From Flavobacterium sp. ALJ2 (GTDB lineage: Bacteria; Bacteroidota; Bacteroidia; Flavobacteriales; Flavobacteriaceae): a stretch of DNA of 64,000 nucleotides. Location of the stretch: positions 124,001 through 188,000 of the forward strand of contig NZ_JADNRC010000002.1 in the NCBI RefSeq assembly GCF_015594725.1, read 5' to 3'. Position 1 is the stretch's first letter. Every line of letters begins with the position of its first letter. The position numbers and the translations under genes were made by a program. A model generated the notes under the pieces. It did no database searches and was not told the DNA's origin. It saw only the letters and a program-made list of their open reading frames with translations. Below, one piece after another: positions 42,185 to 51,156 of this stretch.

Positions 42185-43084
42185 ATGACAAAAGCAATTA
42201 AAAAACAAGCCTTAGGAAGAGGATTGTCTGCATTATTAAAAGATCCAGAAAACGATATAAAATCTGTAGATGATAAAAATGCTGATAAAGTTGTTGGAAA
42301 TATTATAGAGCTTGAAATTAGTGCTATAGAAATAAATCCGTTTCAACCCCGAAGCAATTTTAATGAAGATTCGTTACGTGAGCTAGCCACTTCTATCAAA
42401 GAACTTGGTGTGATTCAACCTATAACTGTTCGAAAATTAGACTTTAATAAATACCAATTAATTTCTGGAGAACGTCGTTTACGAGCTTCAACATTAGTTG
42501 GATTAAATACTGTACCCGCGTATATACGAATTGCAAATGACAACGAATCGTTAGTTATGGCATTGGTTGAAAACATTCAACGTCATGACTTGGATCCGAT
42601 AGAAATTGCACTTTCTTACCAACGTTTAATTGATGAAATACAATTAACTCAAGAACAAATGAGTGACCGTGTTGGTAAAAAACGTTCAACAATTGCAAAC
42701 TACTTGCGTCTCTTAAAACTTGATCCGATTATCCAAACTGGTATTCGTGATGGCTTTATTAGTATGGGACATGGTCGTGCAATTATAAACATCGAGGATT
42801 TAGATGTTCAAACTGACATTTATCAAAAAATTGTTAGCCGTAATTTATCTGTACGAGAAACGGAAGCTCTAGTGAAAAATTACCACGAAAGTTTAAAACC
42901 GAAACCAGCTGGAAAACCGAATACGTCTTCTTTTGACATTGAAGAAGATCAAAAAAACACGTTTACAAATTATTTTGGCGCAAAAGTTGACATCAAAGTA
43001 GCAGGAAACGGAAAAGGAAAAATTACAATTCCATTTCACTCAGAAGAAGACTTTGCCAGAATCATCAAATTAATTAAAGGCTAG
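42185..43084 (+). CDS. parB: ParB/Spo0J chromosome-partition protein
   Basis: A 299-residue protein. The N-terminal KALGRGLSALL-type start, NPFQPRSNF and QPITVRKL, then GERRLRASTLVG (about 98-109) with the CTP-binding ENIQRHDLDPIEIA (about 133-146), then an HTH with MSDRVGKKRSTIANYLRLLKL (about 160-180). It binds parS sites and recruits SMC. The stop overlaps the next gene's GTG by one base. Confidence 0.96.
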   Translation: MTKAIKKQALGRGLSALLKDPENDIKSVDDKNADKVVGNIIELEISAIEINPFQPRSNFNEDSLRELATSIKELGVIQPITVRKLDFNKYQLISGERRLRASTLVGLNTVPAYIRIANDNESLVMALVENIQRHDLDPIEIALSYQRLIDEIQLTQEQMSDRVGKKRSTIANYLRLLKLDPIIQTGIRDGFISMGHGRAIINIEDLDVQTDIYQKIVSRNLSVRETEALVKNYHESLKPKPAGKPNTSSFDIEEDQKNTFTNYFGAKVDIKVAGNGKGKITIPFHSEEDFARIIKLIKG

Positions 43085-43647
43085 TGAATAAGATAGTTCC
43101 CATAGGTCTATTATTTTTCTTACTAGGAAGCACAACTGTTTTTGCTCAGTCAAAAAAAGAAGACACTGCCTTGATAGCAAAGGATACTTTAAAATCAAAT
43201 GACATAGACCCGCTTACTCCGGCAAAAGCAGCTTTTTACTCAGCTATTTTACCAGGTTTAGGACAAGCATACAATAAAAAATATTGGAAAATCCCCCTTG
43301 TTTATGGAGCAATCGGAACAAGTTTATATTTCTATATTGATAACAACAAAAAGTACCATCAATATAGAGATGCTTATAAACGAAGATTAGAAGGCCATAA
43401 AGATGACAACTTTCAATATCTAGACGATAGTAGACTTATTGCTGGTCAAAAGTTTTATCAACGTAATCGAGATCTATCTGCCCTGGTAACCTTGGGCTTT
43501 TATGTTTTAAATATAATAGATGCAAATGTTGACGCAGCATTGATACAATTTAACGTCAATGAAAGATTATCATTACGCCCAGAAATTTATCCCGACGATG
43601 TAACATTAAGACCAAACGTCGGACTAACATTTAATTACCATTTTTAG
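43084..43647 (+). CDS. DUF5683 protein, GTG start
   Basis: A 187-residue protein. A signal peptide (LLFFLLGSTTVFAQ), then a linker, then the domain with PLTPAKAAFYSAILPGLGQAYNKKYWKIPLVYG (about 42-74), which is DUF5683 of Bacteroidota. There are probably two TM segments around 69-85 and 140-150. Start GTG at 43084 shares a base with the parB stop (TAGTG), so translation is coupled. Probably an envelope protein. Confidence 0.85.
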   Translation: MNKIVPIGLLFFLLGSTTVFAQSKKEDTALIAKDTLKSNDIDPLTPAKAAFYSAILPGLGQAYNKKYWKIPLVYGAIGTSLYFYIDNNKKYHQYRDAYKRRLEGHKDDNFQYLDDSRLIAGQKFYQRNRDLSALVTLGFYVLNIIDANVDAALIQFNVNERLSLRPEIYPDDVTLRPNVGLTFNYHF

Positions 43648-43694
43648 ATTGTAGTATTACACTTTATTCTTAAAATATAAAACAAAACACAAAA

Positions 43695-44393
43695 ATGAAA
43701 ATTGCGCTTTTAGGATACGGAAAAATGGGGCAGGTAATCGAAAGAATTGCTTTAGAAAGAGGTCATGAAATTGTCTTAAAAAAGGATGAATTCAATACTT
43801 ACAAAGGACTTGAAACCGCCAACGTAGCCATTGATTTTAGTGTTCCGACAGCTGCAGTTGCAAACATTTCAAATTGTTTTAACAACAATGTCCCTGTAGT
43901 TTCTGGAACAACAGGCTGGCTAGAACATTATAACGAAATGGTCGCTCTTTGCAATGAAAAAAAAGGAGGATTCATCTCTAGTTCAAATTTTAGCTTAGGC
44001 GTAAATATTTTCTTTGAACTTAATGAACATTTAGCTAGAATCATGTCTAAATTTGATAGCTACAGAGTAGAAATGGAAGAAATCCATCATACTCAAAAAT
44101 TAGATGCCCCAAGCGGAACTGCTATTTCATTAGCAAAAGGCGTAATCGAAAATAGCCCCTACACCAACTGGACTCTAGACGAGGCAAAACCTACAGAAAT
44201 TCATATCGAAACTAAAAGAATTGGTACTGTTCCTGGAACACATACTGTAACATATAATTCAGGCATTGATAGTATAGAAATAAAACATACAGCACATAAC
44301 CGAGAAGGCTTTGCTCTTGGAGCAGTAATGGCCGCAGAATGGCTTGCTGGAAAACAAGGTATCTTCACAATGAAAGATGTTTTGGAATTTTAA
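43695..44393 (+). CDS. dapB: 4-hydroxy-tetrahydrodipicolinate reductase
   Basis: A 232-residue enzyme. NAD(P)-binding GYGKMGQVIE (about 7-16), then the SGTTGW (about 75-80), then the substrate-binding EIHHTQKLDAPSGTA (about 133-147). It reduces dihydrodipicolinate on the way to lysine and diaminopimelate for peptidoglycan. It lies between DUF5683 and lepB in a rightward cluster common in Flavobacteria. Confidence 0.95.
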   Translation: MKIALLGYGKMGQVIERIALERGHEIVLKKDEFNTYKGLETANVAIDFSVPTAAVANISNCFNNNVPVVSGTTGWLEHYNEMVALCNEKKGGFISSSNFSLGVNIFFELNEHLARIMSKFDSYRVEMEEIHHTQKLDAPSGTAISLAKGVIENSPYTNWTLDEAKPTEIHIETKRIGTVPGTHTVTYNSGIDSIEIKHTAHNREGFALGAVMAAEWLAGKQGIFTMKDVLEF

Positions 44394-44463
44394 ATAAAAC
44401 AACATTAGAAATATAAAAATTCATTTATCAAAATTTATATTTTAAACTTTAAAACAAATTAGC

Positions 44464-46020
44464 ATGACACTATATTTATGGTTTTTATTCTTCTTAGCAG
44501 TGCAAGTTATTCACTTTATAGGAACTTGGAAATTATATGAAGCTGCAGGAAGAAAAAGTTGGGAAGCTGCAATTCCTGTATATAATGCTATTATACTAAT
44601 GAAAATTATTGGACGACCAACTTGGTGGACAATATTACTTTTTATTCCGATCATTAACCTGATTATGTTTCCTGTTATATGGATTGAAACCTTAAGAACT
44701 TTTGGAAAAAAATCTACTTTAGATACCATCTTAGGCCTTGTAACTTTCGGTTTTTACATCTATTATATAAATTACACTCAAAAATTAGTTCATAATCCAA
44801 ATAGAAGCCTAGTCCCTGAAAGTAAAACCGCTGATACCGTTAGCTCCCTTCTTTTTGCTATAATTGTAGCTACTTTAGTTCACACTTATATTGTACAACC
44901 TTATACAATTCCAACTTCGTCATTAGAAAAATCATTACTTATTGGCGATTTCTTATTTGTAAGCAAATTAAACTATGGCCCTAGAGTTCCCATGACTACT
45001 GTTGCTTTACCAATGGTTCATGACTCTATACCTATGACAAAACAGAAATCATACCTAAAATGGCCACAATTACCTTATTTTAGACTTCCTGCTTTTGAGC
45101 AAATAAAACGAACAGATATTGTCGTTTTTAACTGGCCAATGGATACTGTTTATAAATTTTTTGATACTTCTGGGAGAAGAGCAGACAAGCCAATTGATAA
45201 AAAATCAAATTATGTAAAAAGATGTGTCGGTATTCCTGGTGATAGCTTAGCAATAAAAGACGGAATCGTTTATATAAACGGAAAAGTATTGGTTCTACCT
45301 GAAAGAGCAAAACCACAATACTCTTATGCAGTGGCTTTGGATGGAAAAACTCCTATCGATTTTGAATCTTTATTACGAGAATTAGACATCACAGATGGTG
45401 CAGGTTTTAAAGATGATGTGAAAAAAGATACTCTTTACTTTAGAGCATTAACAGAAGCTAGTGCAGCAAGATTAAGAAATGTTCCTGGAATTACTTATGT
45501 CAAAAGAGAGATTGCAAGAGGTGTAGATCCAGGTATTTTTCCACAATTAGATAATTGGAATGCAGATAATTTTGGTCCGATATATATTCCACAAAAAGGA
45601 AAAACTGTTGCATTAACAACCAAAACTTTGCCTTTTTATAAAGCGATTATAAAAGAATATGAAGGAAACAATCTACAAGTAAATGGTTCTGAGATACGTA
45701 TTAACGGAAAAGTTGCAACAACATATACTTTTGAACAAGATTATTACTGGATGATGGGAGATAACCGTCATAACTCAGAGGATAGCCGCTACTGGGGCTA
45801 CGTTCCAGAAAATCACATTGTTGGAAAACCAGTATTCATCTGGATGAGTTGGGACACAAATGGTAAAGGAATAAATAAAGTGCGCTGGGATAGAGTTTTC
45901 ACTACTGTAAATGGTGATGGTCAGCCACAATCATACTTTAAATATTTCTTATTTGCCCTAGCAGCCTTTTTCATTGGAGAATATTTTTGGAAAAAAAGAA
46001 AAGAGAAAAAGAACCTATAG
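44464..46020 (+). CDS. lepB: Signal peptidase I, large Bacteroidota form
   Basis: A 518-residue inner-membrane peptidase. The N-terminal about 100 residues hold three hydrophobic segments (DUF5684-like: LYLWFLFFLAVQ, WWTILLFIPIINLIMFPV). The catalytic Ser is in IPTSSLEKSLL (about 155-165) and the Lys in YVKRCVGIPGD (about 252), with GDNRHNSEDSR (about 438) as the final motif. It cuts signal peptides during secretion. It is the first of two tandem paralogues. Confidence 0.93.
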   Translation: MTLYLWFLFFLAVQVIHFIGTWKLYEAAGRKSWEAAIPVYNAIILMKIIGRPTWWTILLFIPIINLIMFPVIWIETLRTFGKKSTLDTILGLVTFGFYIYYINYTQKLVHNPNRSLVPESKTADTVSSLLFAIIVATLVHTYIVQPYTIPTSSLEKSLLIGDFLFVSKLNYGPRVPMTTVALPMVHDSIPMTKQKSYLKWPQLPYFRLPAFEQIKRTDIVVFNWPMDTVYKFFDTSGRRADKPIDKKSNYVKRCVGIPGDSLAIKDGIVYINGKVLVLPERAKPQYSYAVALDGKTPIDFESLLRELDITDGAGFKDDVKKDTLYFRALTEASAARLRNVPGITYVKREIARGVDPGIFPQLDNWNADNFGPIYIPQKGKTVALTTKTLPFYKAIIKEYEGNNLQVNGSEIRINGKVATTYTFEQDYYWMMGDNRHNSEDSRYWGYVPENHIVGKPVFIWMSWDTNGKGINKVRWDRVFTTVNGDGQPQSYFKYFLFALAAFFIGEYFWKKRKEKKNL

Positions 46021-46062
46021 CAGCTAGGACTTAAAAAATAATCTTGACTTAAAAAAATTGAT

Positions 46063-47667
46063 ATGACATTTTATTCATGGTTTATATTCTTCCTAATTGT
46101 TCAAGTAATCCATTTTATAGGAACATGGAAATTATATGTGACAGCTGGAAGAAAAAGCTGGGAAGCTGCTATTCCTGTTTACAATGCCATTGTATTAATG
46201 AAAATTATCAGCCGACCTACTTGGTGGACGTTGTTACTTTTTATTCCGATTATTAACCTGATTATATTTCCTGTAGTTTGGATTGAAACATTACGAACTT
46301 TTGGAAAAAAAACGACATTAGACACTATTCTAGGACTTGTTACATTTGGATTTTACATCTATTATGTAAACTATACTCAAAAACTAGAATACAATGCCAA
46401 TAGAAGTTTAAAACCCGAAAGCAAAACCGTTGAAACATTTAGCTCGCTTCTTTTTGCAATAATTGTTGCAACTTTAGTTCATACGTATATTATTCAACCA
46501 TTTACGATACCAAGTTCTTCATTAGAAAAAACATTGTTAGTTGGCGATTTTCTATTTGTAAGTAAACTAAATTATGGTCCAAGAATACCAATGACAACTG
46601 TAGCTTTACCTATGGTACATGATACAATTCCAGGATTACAAAAGAAATCGTATTTATTTAATGATGATGTAACTCAAAAAAAGACTTCATTATTAAACAA
46701 GCTTCAACTACCATATTTAAGACTACCTGCTTTTGAAGAAATAAAACGCAATGATATTGTTGTTTTTAACCAACCAGCAGATACGCTTTTGGACATGAAT
46801 AATTTTTCGCCAGATAGAAATTATTACAAACCAATCGACAAAAAAACTAACTTAGTAAAAAGATGTGTTGGAGTTCCAGGAGATACCTTAGAAATCAGAA
46901 ATGGACTTGTCTATATCGACGGGAAAGAAATGAAACAAACTGAAAGAGTTAGACTACAGTTTTCTTACACTATTAAATTCAAGGTTAAGTTCTCTTCATA
47001 TGAAGAAATCGCTAATCTTTTAAGACAATATGATATTACTGACGATGTAGGTTACGACCCTAAAACCGATAGCTATTACGTACAGGCAACTCCAGAAGCA
47101 GTTAGCAAGGCTAAAAATAATCCTTACATAGAAAGCCTAGAACTAAGAAAAGAAAACAAAGGCGAAAGAGATCCTAAAATATTCCCACATAATAAAAATT
47201 ACAACTGGAATAATGATTTTTTTGGACCACTTTATATTCCTGAAGAAGGAAAAACGATTGACATCAATTTAAATGTTCTTCCTGTTTATAAACGCCTAAT
47301 TACAGAATATGAAGGTAATGATTTAACAGTTAAAGGAAATCAAATTTTAATTAATGGTAAGATTGCTACAACCTATACCTTTAAGCAAAATTACTACTGG
47401 ATGATGGGTGATAACAGAGACAACTCAATCGATGCCAGATATTGGGGTTTTGTACCTTTTGATCATGTCATAGGAAAACCAGTATTCATATGGATGAGTT
47501 GGGATACACATGGCAAAGGACTTAATAAAATTCGCTGGAATAGAGTTTTTACTACTGTAGATGGCGAAGGTCAACCACAATCATATTTCAAATATTTCTT
47601 ATTCCTTTTAGCAGCCTACTTTGTTGGCGAATATTTTTGGAGAAAAAGAAAAGAGAAAAAAGCATAA
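46063..47667 (+). CDS. lepB: Signal peptidase I paralogue
   Basis: A 534-residue enzyme closely similar to its upstream neighbour over the N-terminal and catalytic parts (same WWTLLLFIPIINLI helix, IPSSSLEKTLLVGD, VKRCVGVPGD and GDNRDNSIDARYWG). The middle differs more (residues 190-330). All catalytic residues are kept, so both are likely active. Tandem duplication in the same operon; specialisation for different secreted proteins is possible. Confidence 0.93.
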   Translation: MTFYSWFIFFLIVQVIHFIGTWKLYVTAGRKSWEAAIPVYNAIVLMKIISRPTWWTLLLFIPIINLIIFPVVWIETLRTFGKKTTLDTILGLVTFGFYIYYVNYTQKLEYNANRSLKPESKTVETFSSLLFAIIVATLVHTYIIQPFTIPSSSLEKTLLVGDFLFVSKLNYGPRIPMTTVALPMVHDTIPGLQKKSYLFNDDVTQKKTSLLNKLQLPYLRLPAFEEIKRNDIVVFNQPADTLLDMNNFSPDRNYYKPIDKKTNLVKRCVGVPGDTLEIRNGLVYIDGKEMKQTERVRLQFSYTIKFKVKFSSYEEIANLLRQYDITDDVGYDPKTDSYYVQATPEAVSKAKNNPYIESLELRKENKGERDPKIFPHNKNYNWNNDFFGPLYIPEEGKTIDINLNVLPVYKRLITEYEGNDLTVKGNQILINGKIATTYTFKQNYYWMMGDNRDNSIDARYWGFVPFDHVIGKPVFIWMSWDTHGKGLNKIRWNRVFTTVDGEGQPQSYFKYFLFLLAAYFVGEYFWRKRKEKKA

Positions 47668-47741
47668 CTCGTTTATTCGTTGAACTGCCTAATTGTTTAC
47701 TTACTTTTCCAAAACAATTAACCAATCAAACAAAAAATCAC

Positions 47742-48356
47742 ATGAATTCACTATTACTCCCAACCTATTTCCCTTCAATTAGCCACTGTGCTGTAATGGC
47801 ACAATCTGAAACCATTACGTTTGAAATAGAAGATAATTTCCAAAAACAAACCAATAGAAACCGTACTTATATTTACAGTCCAAACGGAATTCAATTACTA
47901 AACATACCTATAAAGCACTCTAAAAACGCACATCAAAAAACTAAAGATATTCAAGTAGAGAATGAATTTGATTGGCAAAAGCAACATTTTAAATCATTAG
48001 AAGCAGCCTATAGAAGCTCTCCTTTTTTTGAATTTTTCGAAGATGATATCCGCCCTATTTTTGAAAAAAAACATCAATTTTTAATCGACGTAAATTTCGA
48101 AGCTTTGGATATTGTTTCGAAATGCATGCGAATGAAATTAGAGTACGGTAAAACCTTAGAATACTTTCACGACACAGATGGCGCCATTTCGGATTTTAGA
48201 ACCTTAGCGAACGGAAAAAAGGACAATAATGTATTTGAGAGCTATACTCAAGTTTTTGATGATAAACATGGTTTTATAAATAACCTAAGCGTATTGGATC
48301 TGATCTTTAATGAAGGAAAGTATGCAATGGAATATTTAAAGAATCAAAAAATATAA
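47742..48356 (+). CDS. WbqC-family protein
   Basis: A 204-residue protein. The ATG at 47742 is preferred over 47637 because the upstream frame overlaps the lepB end. The start LLLPTYFPSISHCAVMAQSE (about 3-22) and RTYIYSPNGIQLLNIPIKH, KDIQVENEFDWQKQHFKSLEAAYRSSPFFEFF (about 67-98) match WbqC. These proteins occur near polysaccharide or lipid genes and are proposed to be transferases. It ends 9 bp before the opposing gene without a terminator. Confidence 0.85.
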   Translation: MNSLLLPTYFPSISHCAVMAQSETITFEIEDNFQKQTNRNRTYIYSPNGIQLLNIPIKHSKNAHQKTKDIQVENEFDWQKQHFKSLEAAYRSSPFFEFFEDDIRPIFEKKHQFLIDVNFEALDIVSKCMRMKLEYGKTLEYFHDTDGAISDFRTLANGKKDNNVFESYTQVFDDKHGFINNLSVLDLIFNEGKYAMEYLKNQKI

Positions 48357-48365
48357 TTTACTGTA

Positions 48366-49412
48366 TTACTCCATAGATAGTGTTGCCAAAACAGGAAAAT
48401 GGTCTGAGTTTTCAAAATCTGAAAAACTTTCAAATTTCTTTACTTTCATATTATTATCAGCAAAAATATAATCGATTCTCGCAGGATAATAACGAAACTT
48501 ATATGTAGCTCCAAATCCTTCGCCTGCTTCTTCAAAACTATCCTTTAATTTCCCTTTTATATTACGATAAACATATGAGAAAGGACTATTATTCATGTCT
48601 CCACATATTATAAGAGGGTAAGTACATTCTTTTTTATTCTCTCTGAAAATTTCTGCCTGCTCTTGCTGTTGCTTGAATGCCTTACTTATTCGGGAAAGAA
48701 TACGTTGTGATTTTTCCTGATTCATCACATCAATATTTTCAGAAATTTCATCTACATCTGGTGAAATCTTAATCGACTGCAAGTGCATATTATAAACTCT
48801 TATAATATCCTTACCACGCTTAATATCGGCATAAATCACATTATTATTCGAATTAGGAAAAACAATATTTCCTTGGTACAATATAGGAAACTTAGAAAAG
48901 ATTGCCTGACCGGTTTTAATCTTATTCCCTCCCATAAATATATATCTATGTGGATAAACTTTTAGATCAATATGAGCTGAATTTGAAAATTCTTGAATAC
49001 ATAAAATGTCTGGATTTTTTTCATCTATAAAGGCTTTTATATCAAGAGGAACATCCTCTCTATCGATCCATTTAAAAACATTAAACAGTCGTACATTATA
49101 ACTCATTACCGTAAAATCCTTTTCATTTTTAATATACTCTTTAGTCGAAAATTTATAAAATTTATTTATAAAAGTAATTCCCATCAAGAGAACTAATCCT
49201 GATAGAATCATTCGCTTCTTAAACTGAATTGCCCAATAAAAAAAGAATAATCCATTAAATACAAAAAACAACGGCATAAACAAAGTAAATACCGACAAAA
49301 GAGGAAACATCTTAGGAGCTAAAAAAGGCAAAATATAAGCACTGAATGTCAACACAGTAAGTACTATATTCAAAAAGAACATTATTTTATTAAACCATGA
49401 AAGATTCTTCAT
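48366..49412 (-). CDS. Membrane endonuclease/exonuclease/phosphatase-fold protein
   Basis: A 348-residue protein. Three TM segments at about 9-30, 35-55 and 66-85 precede the EEP domain: VMSYNVRLFN (about 105), CIQEFS (catalytic Glu, about 145), YNMHLQS (about 210), CGDMNNSPFS (about 275) and the final NSDHFPVLA (Asp-His, about 335). Members are lipid phosphatases or nucleases. The membrane part suggests a substrate near the membrane. It is the last gene of the leftward run from 53051. Confidence 0.85.
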   Translation of the reverse strand: MKNLSWFNKIMFFLNIVLTVLTFSAYILPFLAPKMFPLLSVFTLFMPLFFVFNGLFFFYWAIQFKKRMILSGLVLLMGITFINKFYKFSTKEYIKNEKDFTVMSYNVRLFNVFKWIDREDVPLDIKAFIDEKNPDILCIQEFSNSAHIDLKVYPHRYIFMGGNKIKTGQAIFSKFPILYQGNIVFPNSNNNVIYADIKRGKDIIRVYNMHLQSIKISPDVDEISENIDVMNQEKSQRILSRISKAFKQQQEQAEIFRENKKECTYPLIICGDMNNSPFSYVYRNIKGKLKDSFEEAGEGFGATYKFRYYPARIDYIFADNNMKVKKFESFSDFENSDHFPVLATLSME

Positions 49413-49432
49413 TACACTTTAATTAATAATTT

Positions 49433-50299
49433 TTATTTCCCAGCTTTAAATAAAAATTCTTTTTCTTCTTTTGTTAAACAATCATAACCTGACTGACTAA
49501 TTTTATCTAAAATCTCATCTATTTGCTGTTGAGTTTTATCTTTAGTTACAATTTTAGAGGTAGTTCTTTGAGTAGTTATATTATTGTAATTTTTATGTAC
49601 CTTCTTAAATGGAGTCGAGGGTGATTTCTTGAATAAATTAGTAAAAAAATCTAAAACACGAGTTACAATCTTACTTAGATCAAAACCACTTTGTAATAAT
49701 TTAATAAAAACAAATCCGAAAACAGCACCAGCAAGATGAGATATATGTCCCCCCATATTACCTAATCGAAACTGCATTAGGTCTAATACTAAAATAACGA
49801 CAGTAATATGCCATAATTTTACATTACCGATAAGCAACAAACGAACCGTCATTAATGGCTGATAAGTCGTTGTAGCAACTAGAATCGCCATAATAGCAGC
49901 TGAAGCTCCAACTACAGAAGAGTCAAGACTTAGGAAATAAAAACTAAGAGCAAATACTACTCCTGCAAAGATTGCACTTAAAATGTACAATCCCAAATAT
50001 TGTTTTTCAGTAAAAAAGGTCAAAAACAAAGAACTAGTAAAATTTAAAATCAACATATTAAACAACAAATGCAGAAACCCATCATGGAAAAAAGCATAAG
50101 TAAGGAATGTCCAAGGTTTAAATAAAAAATCCGCTGGTTCTGATGATAATGCCAACCAACTCGGAAAAGCAAATTGACCTATCGAAAACTGATAAAAAAA
50201 AACTAATGAAACTAAAAAACAGGCGATATTCCAATAGATTACTCGCTGAGCAATTCCTCCTAATTTATATTGCAATTTTAAATCGTCTAATATATTCAT
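49433..50299 (-). CDS. Rhomboid-family intramembrane protease
   Basis: A 288-residue membrane protein with about six TM helices. The family marks are FHDGFLHLLFNMLIL (about 70-85), the nucleophile in VVGASAAIMAI (about 129-139), and the second catalytic residue in GGHISHLAGAVFGF (His about 194). It cleaves substrates within the membrane. C-terminal residues 230-288 are a soluble tail ending in a short helix. The neighbour at 50341 is a second rhomboid. Confidence 0.9.
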   Translation of the reverse strand: MNILDDLKLQYKLGGIAQRVIYWNIACFLVSLVFFYQFSIGQFAFPSWLALSSEPADFLFKPWTFLTYAFFHDGFLHLLFNMLILNFTSSLFLTFFTEKQYLGLYILSAIFAGVVFALSFYFLSLDSSVVGASAAIMAILVATTTYQPLMTVRLLLIGNVKLWHITVVILVLDLMQFRLGNMGGHISHLAGAVFGFVFIKLLQSGFDLSKIVTRVLDFFTNLFKKSPSTPFKKVHKNYNNITTQRTTSKIVTKDKTQQQIDEILDKISQSGYDCLTKEEKEFLFKAGK

Positions 50300-50340
50300 A
50301 TGTCTTTTCTGTTTATAATATAAGTAATAAATCTAAAAAA

Positions 50341-51156
50341 TTAATTCCAACGATTATTATTAAACTGAGTCTTTTTCCAATACCACATCATTAAATATCC
50401 AACAAGTGCCCCTCCAATGTGGGCAAAATGAGCAATACCTGTGCCTCCACTACCAAACAATGAACTTCCTTTAAAACCTAAAAATAAATCGACAGCGATG
50501 ATTCCAGGCACAAAATACTTAGCTTTTATAGGCACCGGAATAAACATAAGAGCCAACTCAGCATTAGGAAACATGAAAGCAAAAGCTACCAGAAGTCCAT
50601 AAATTGCTCCCGAAGCTCCAACCATAGGTGTTTGATTAATTATAGAGGCATCAAATAAACTTTTAAAATTAACCTCATTTAATAAATTAGTTTTTCCTAC
50701 TTTATCTAAAATTGGCCTGATACCATCCATGAATAAATCACCACGGTAACTCCCACCATCTGTGAAATTCACGTTTAATATTTGATGTAATGAACTATCT
50801 GACAAACCTAAATTAGATGCACCTTCTAAAACATTTTGTATTTGAAGGTAATTAAATCCTAACTGCAACAAAGCTGCTCCAAGTCCACATGAAATATAAA
50901 AGAATATAAACTTTTTCCCTCCCCAAAAATGCTCCAATGCAGATCCAAAAGAGACCAATGCAAACATATTAAACGCAATATGCATAAATCCTCCGTGCAT
51001 AAACATATGCGTAATTGGCTGCCAAAGCTTAAATTGATAATTCTCTGGAAAATAAAGCGAGAAATACTCATAAGAAACTGGCACTAATTGTGAACCTAGG
51101 AAAAAAATAATATTAATTATCAATAATTGTTTTACAACTGGAGTCATATTCATCAT
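50341..51156 (-). CDS. Rhomboid-family protease, second copy
   Basis: A 271-residue membrane protein. The marks are MHGGFMHIAFNMFALVSFG (about 53-71), VGASGAIYGLLVAFAF (Ser about 183) and HFAHIGGALVGYLMM (His about 249). An extra loop of about 60 residues lies between the second and third core helices (about 110-175). Its start overlaps the mutL stop by four bases. Tandem rhomboids next to mutL are seen in Flavobacteria by my recollection. Confidence 0.9.
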   Translation of the reverse strand: MMNMTPVVKQLLIINIIFFLGSQLVPVSYEYFSLYFPENYQFKLWQPITHMFMHGGFMHIAFNMFALVSFGSALEHFWGGKKFIFFYISCGLGAALLQLGFNYLQIQNVLEGASNLGLSDSSLHQILNVNFTDGGSYRGDLFMDGIRPILDKVGKTNLLNEVNFKSLFDASIINQTPMVGASGAIYGLLVAFAFMFPNAELALMFIPVPIKAKYFVPGIIAVDLFLGFKGSSLFGSGGTGIAHFAHIGGALVGYLMMWYWKKTQFNNNRWN

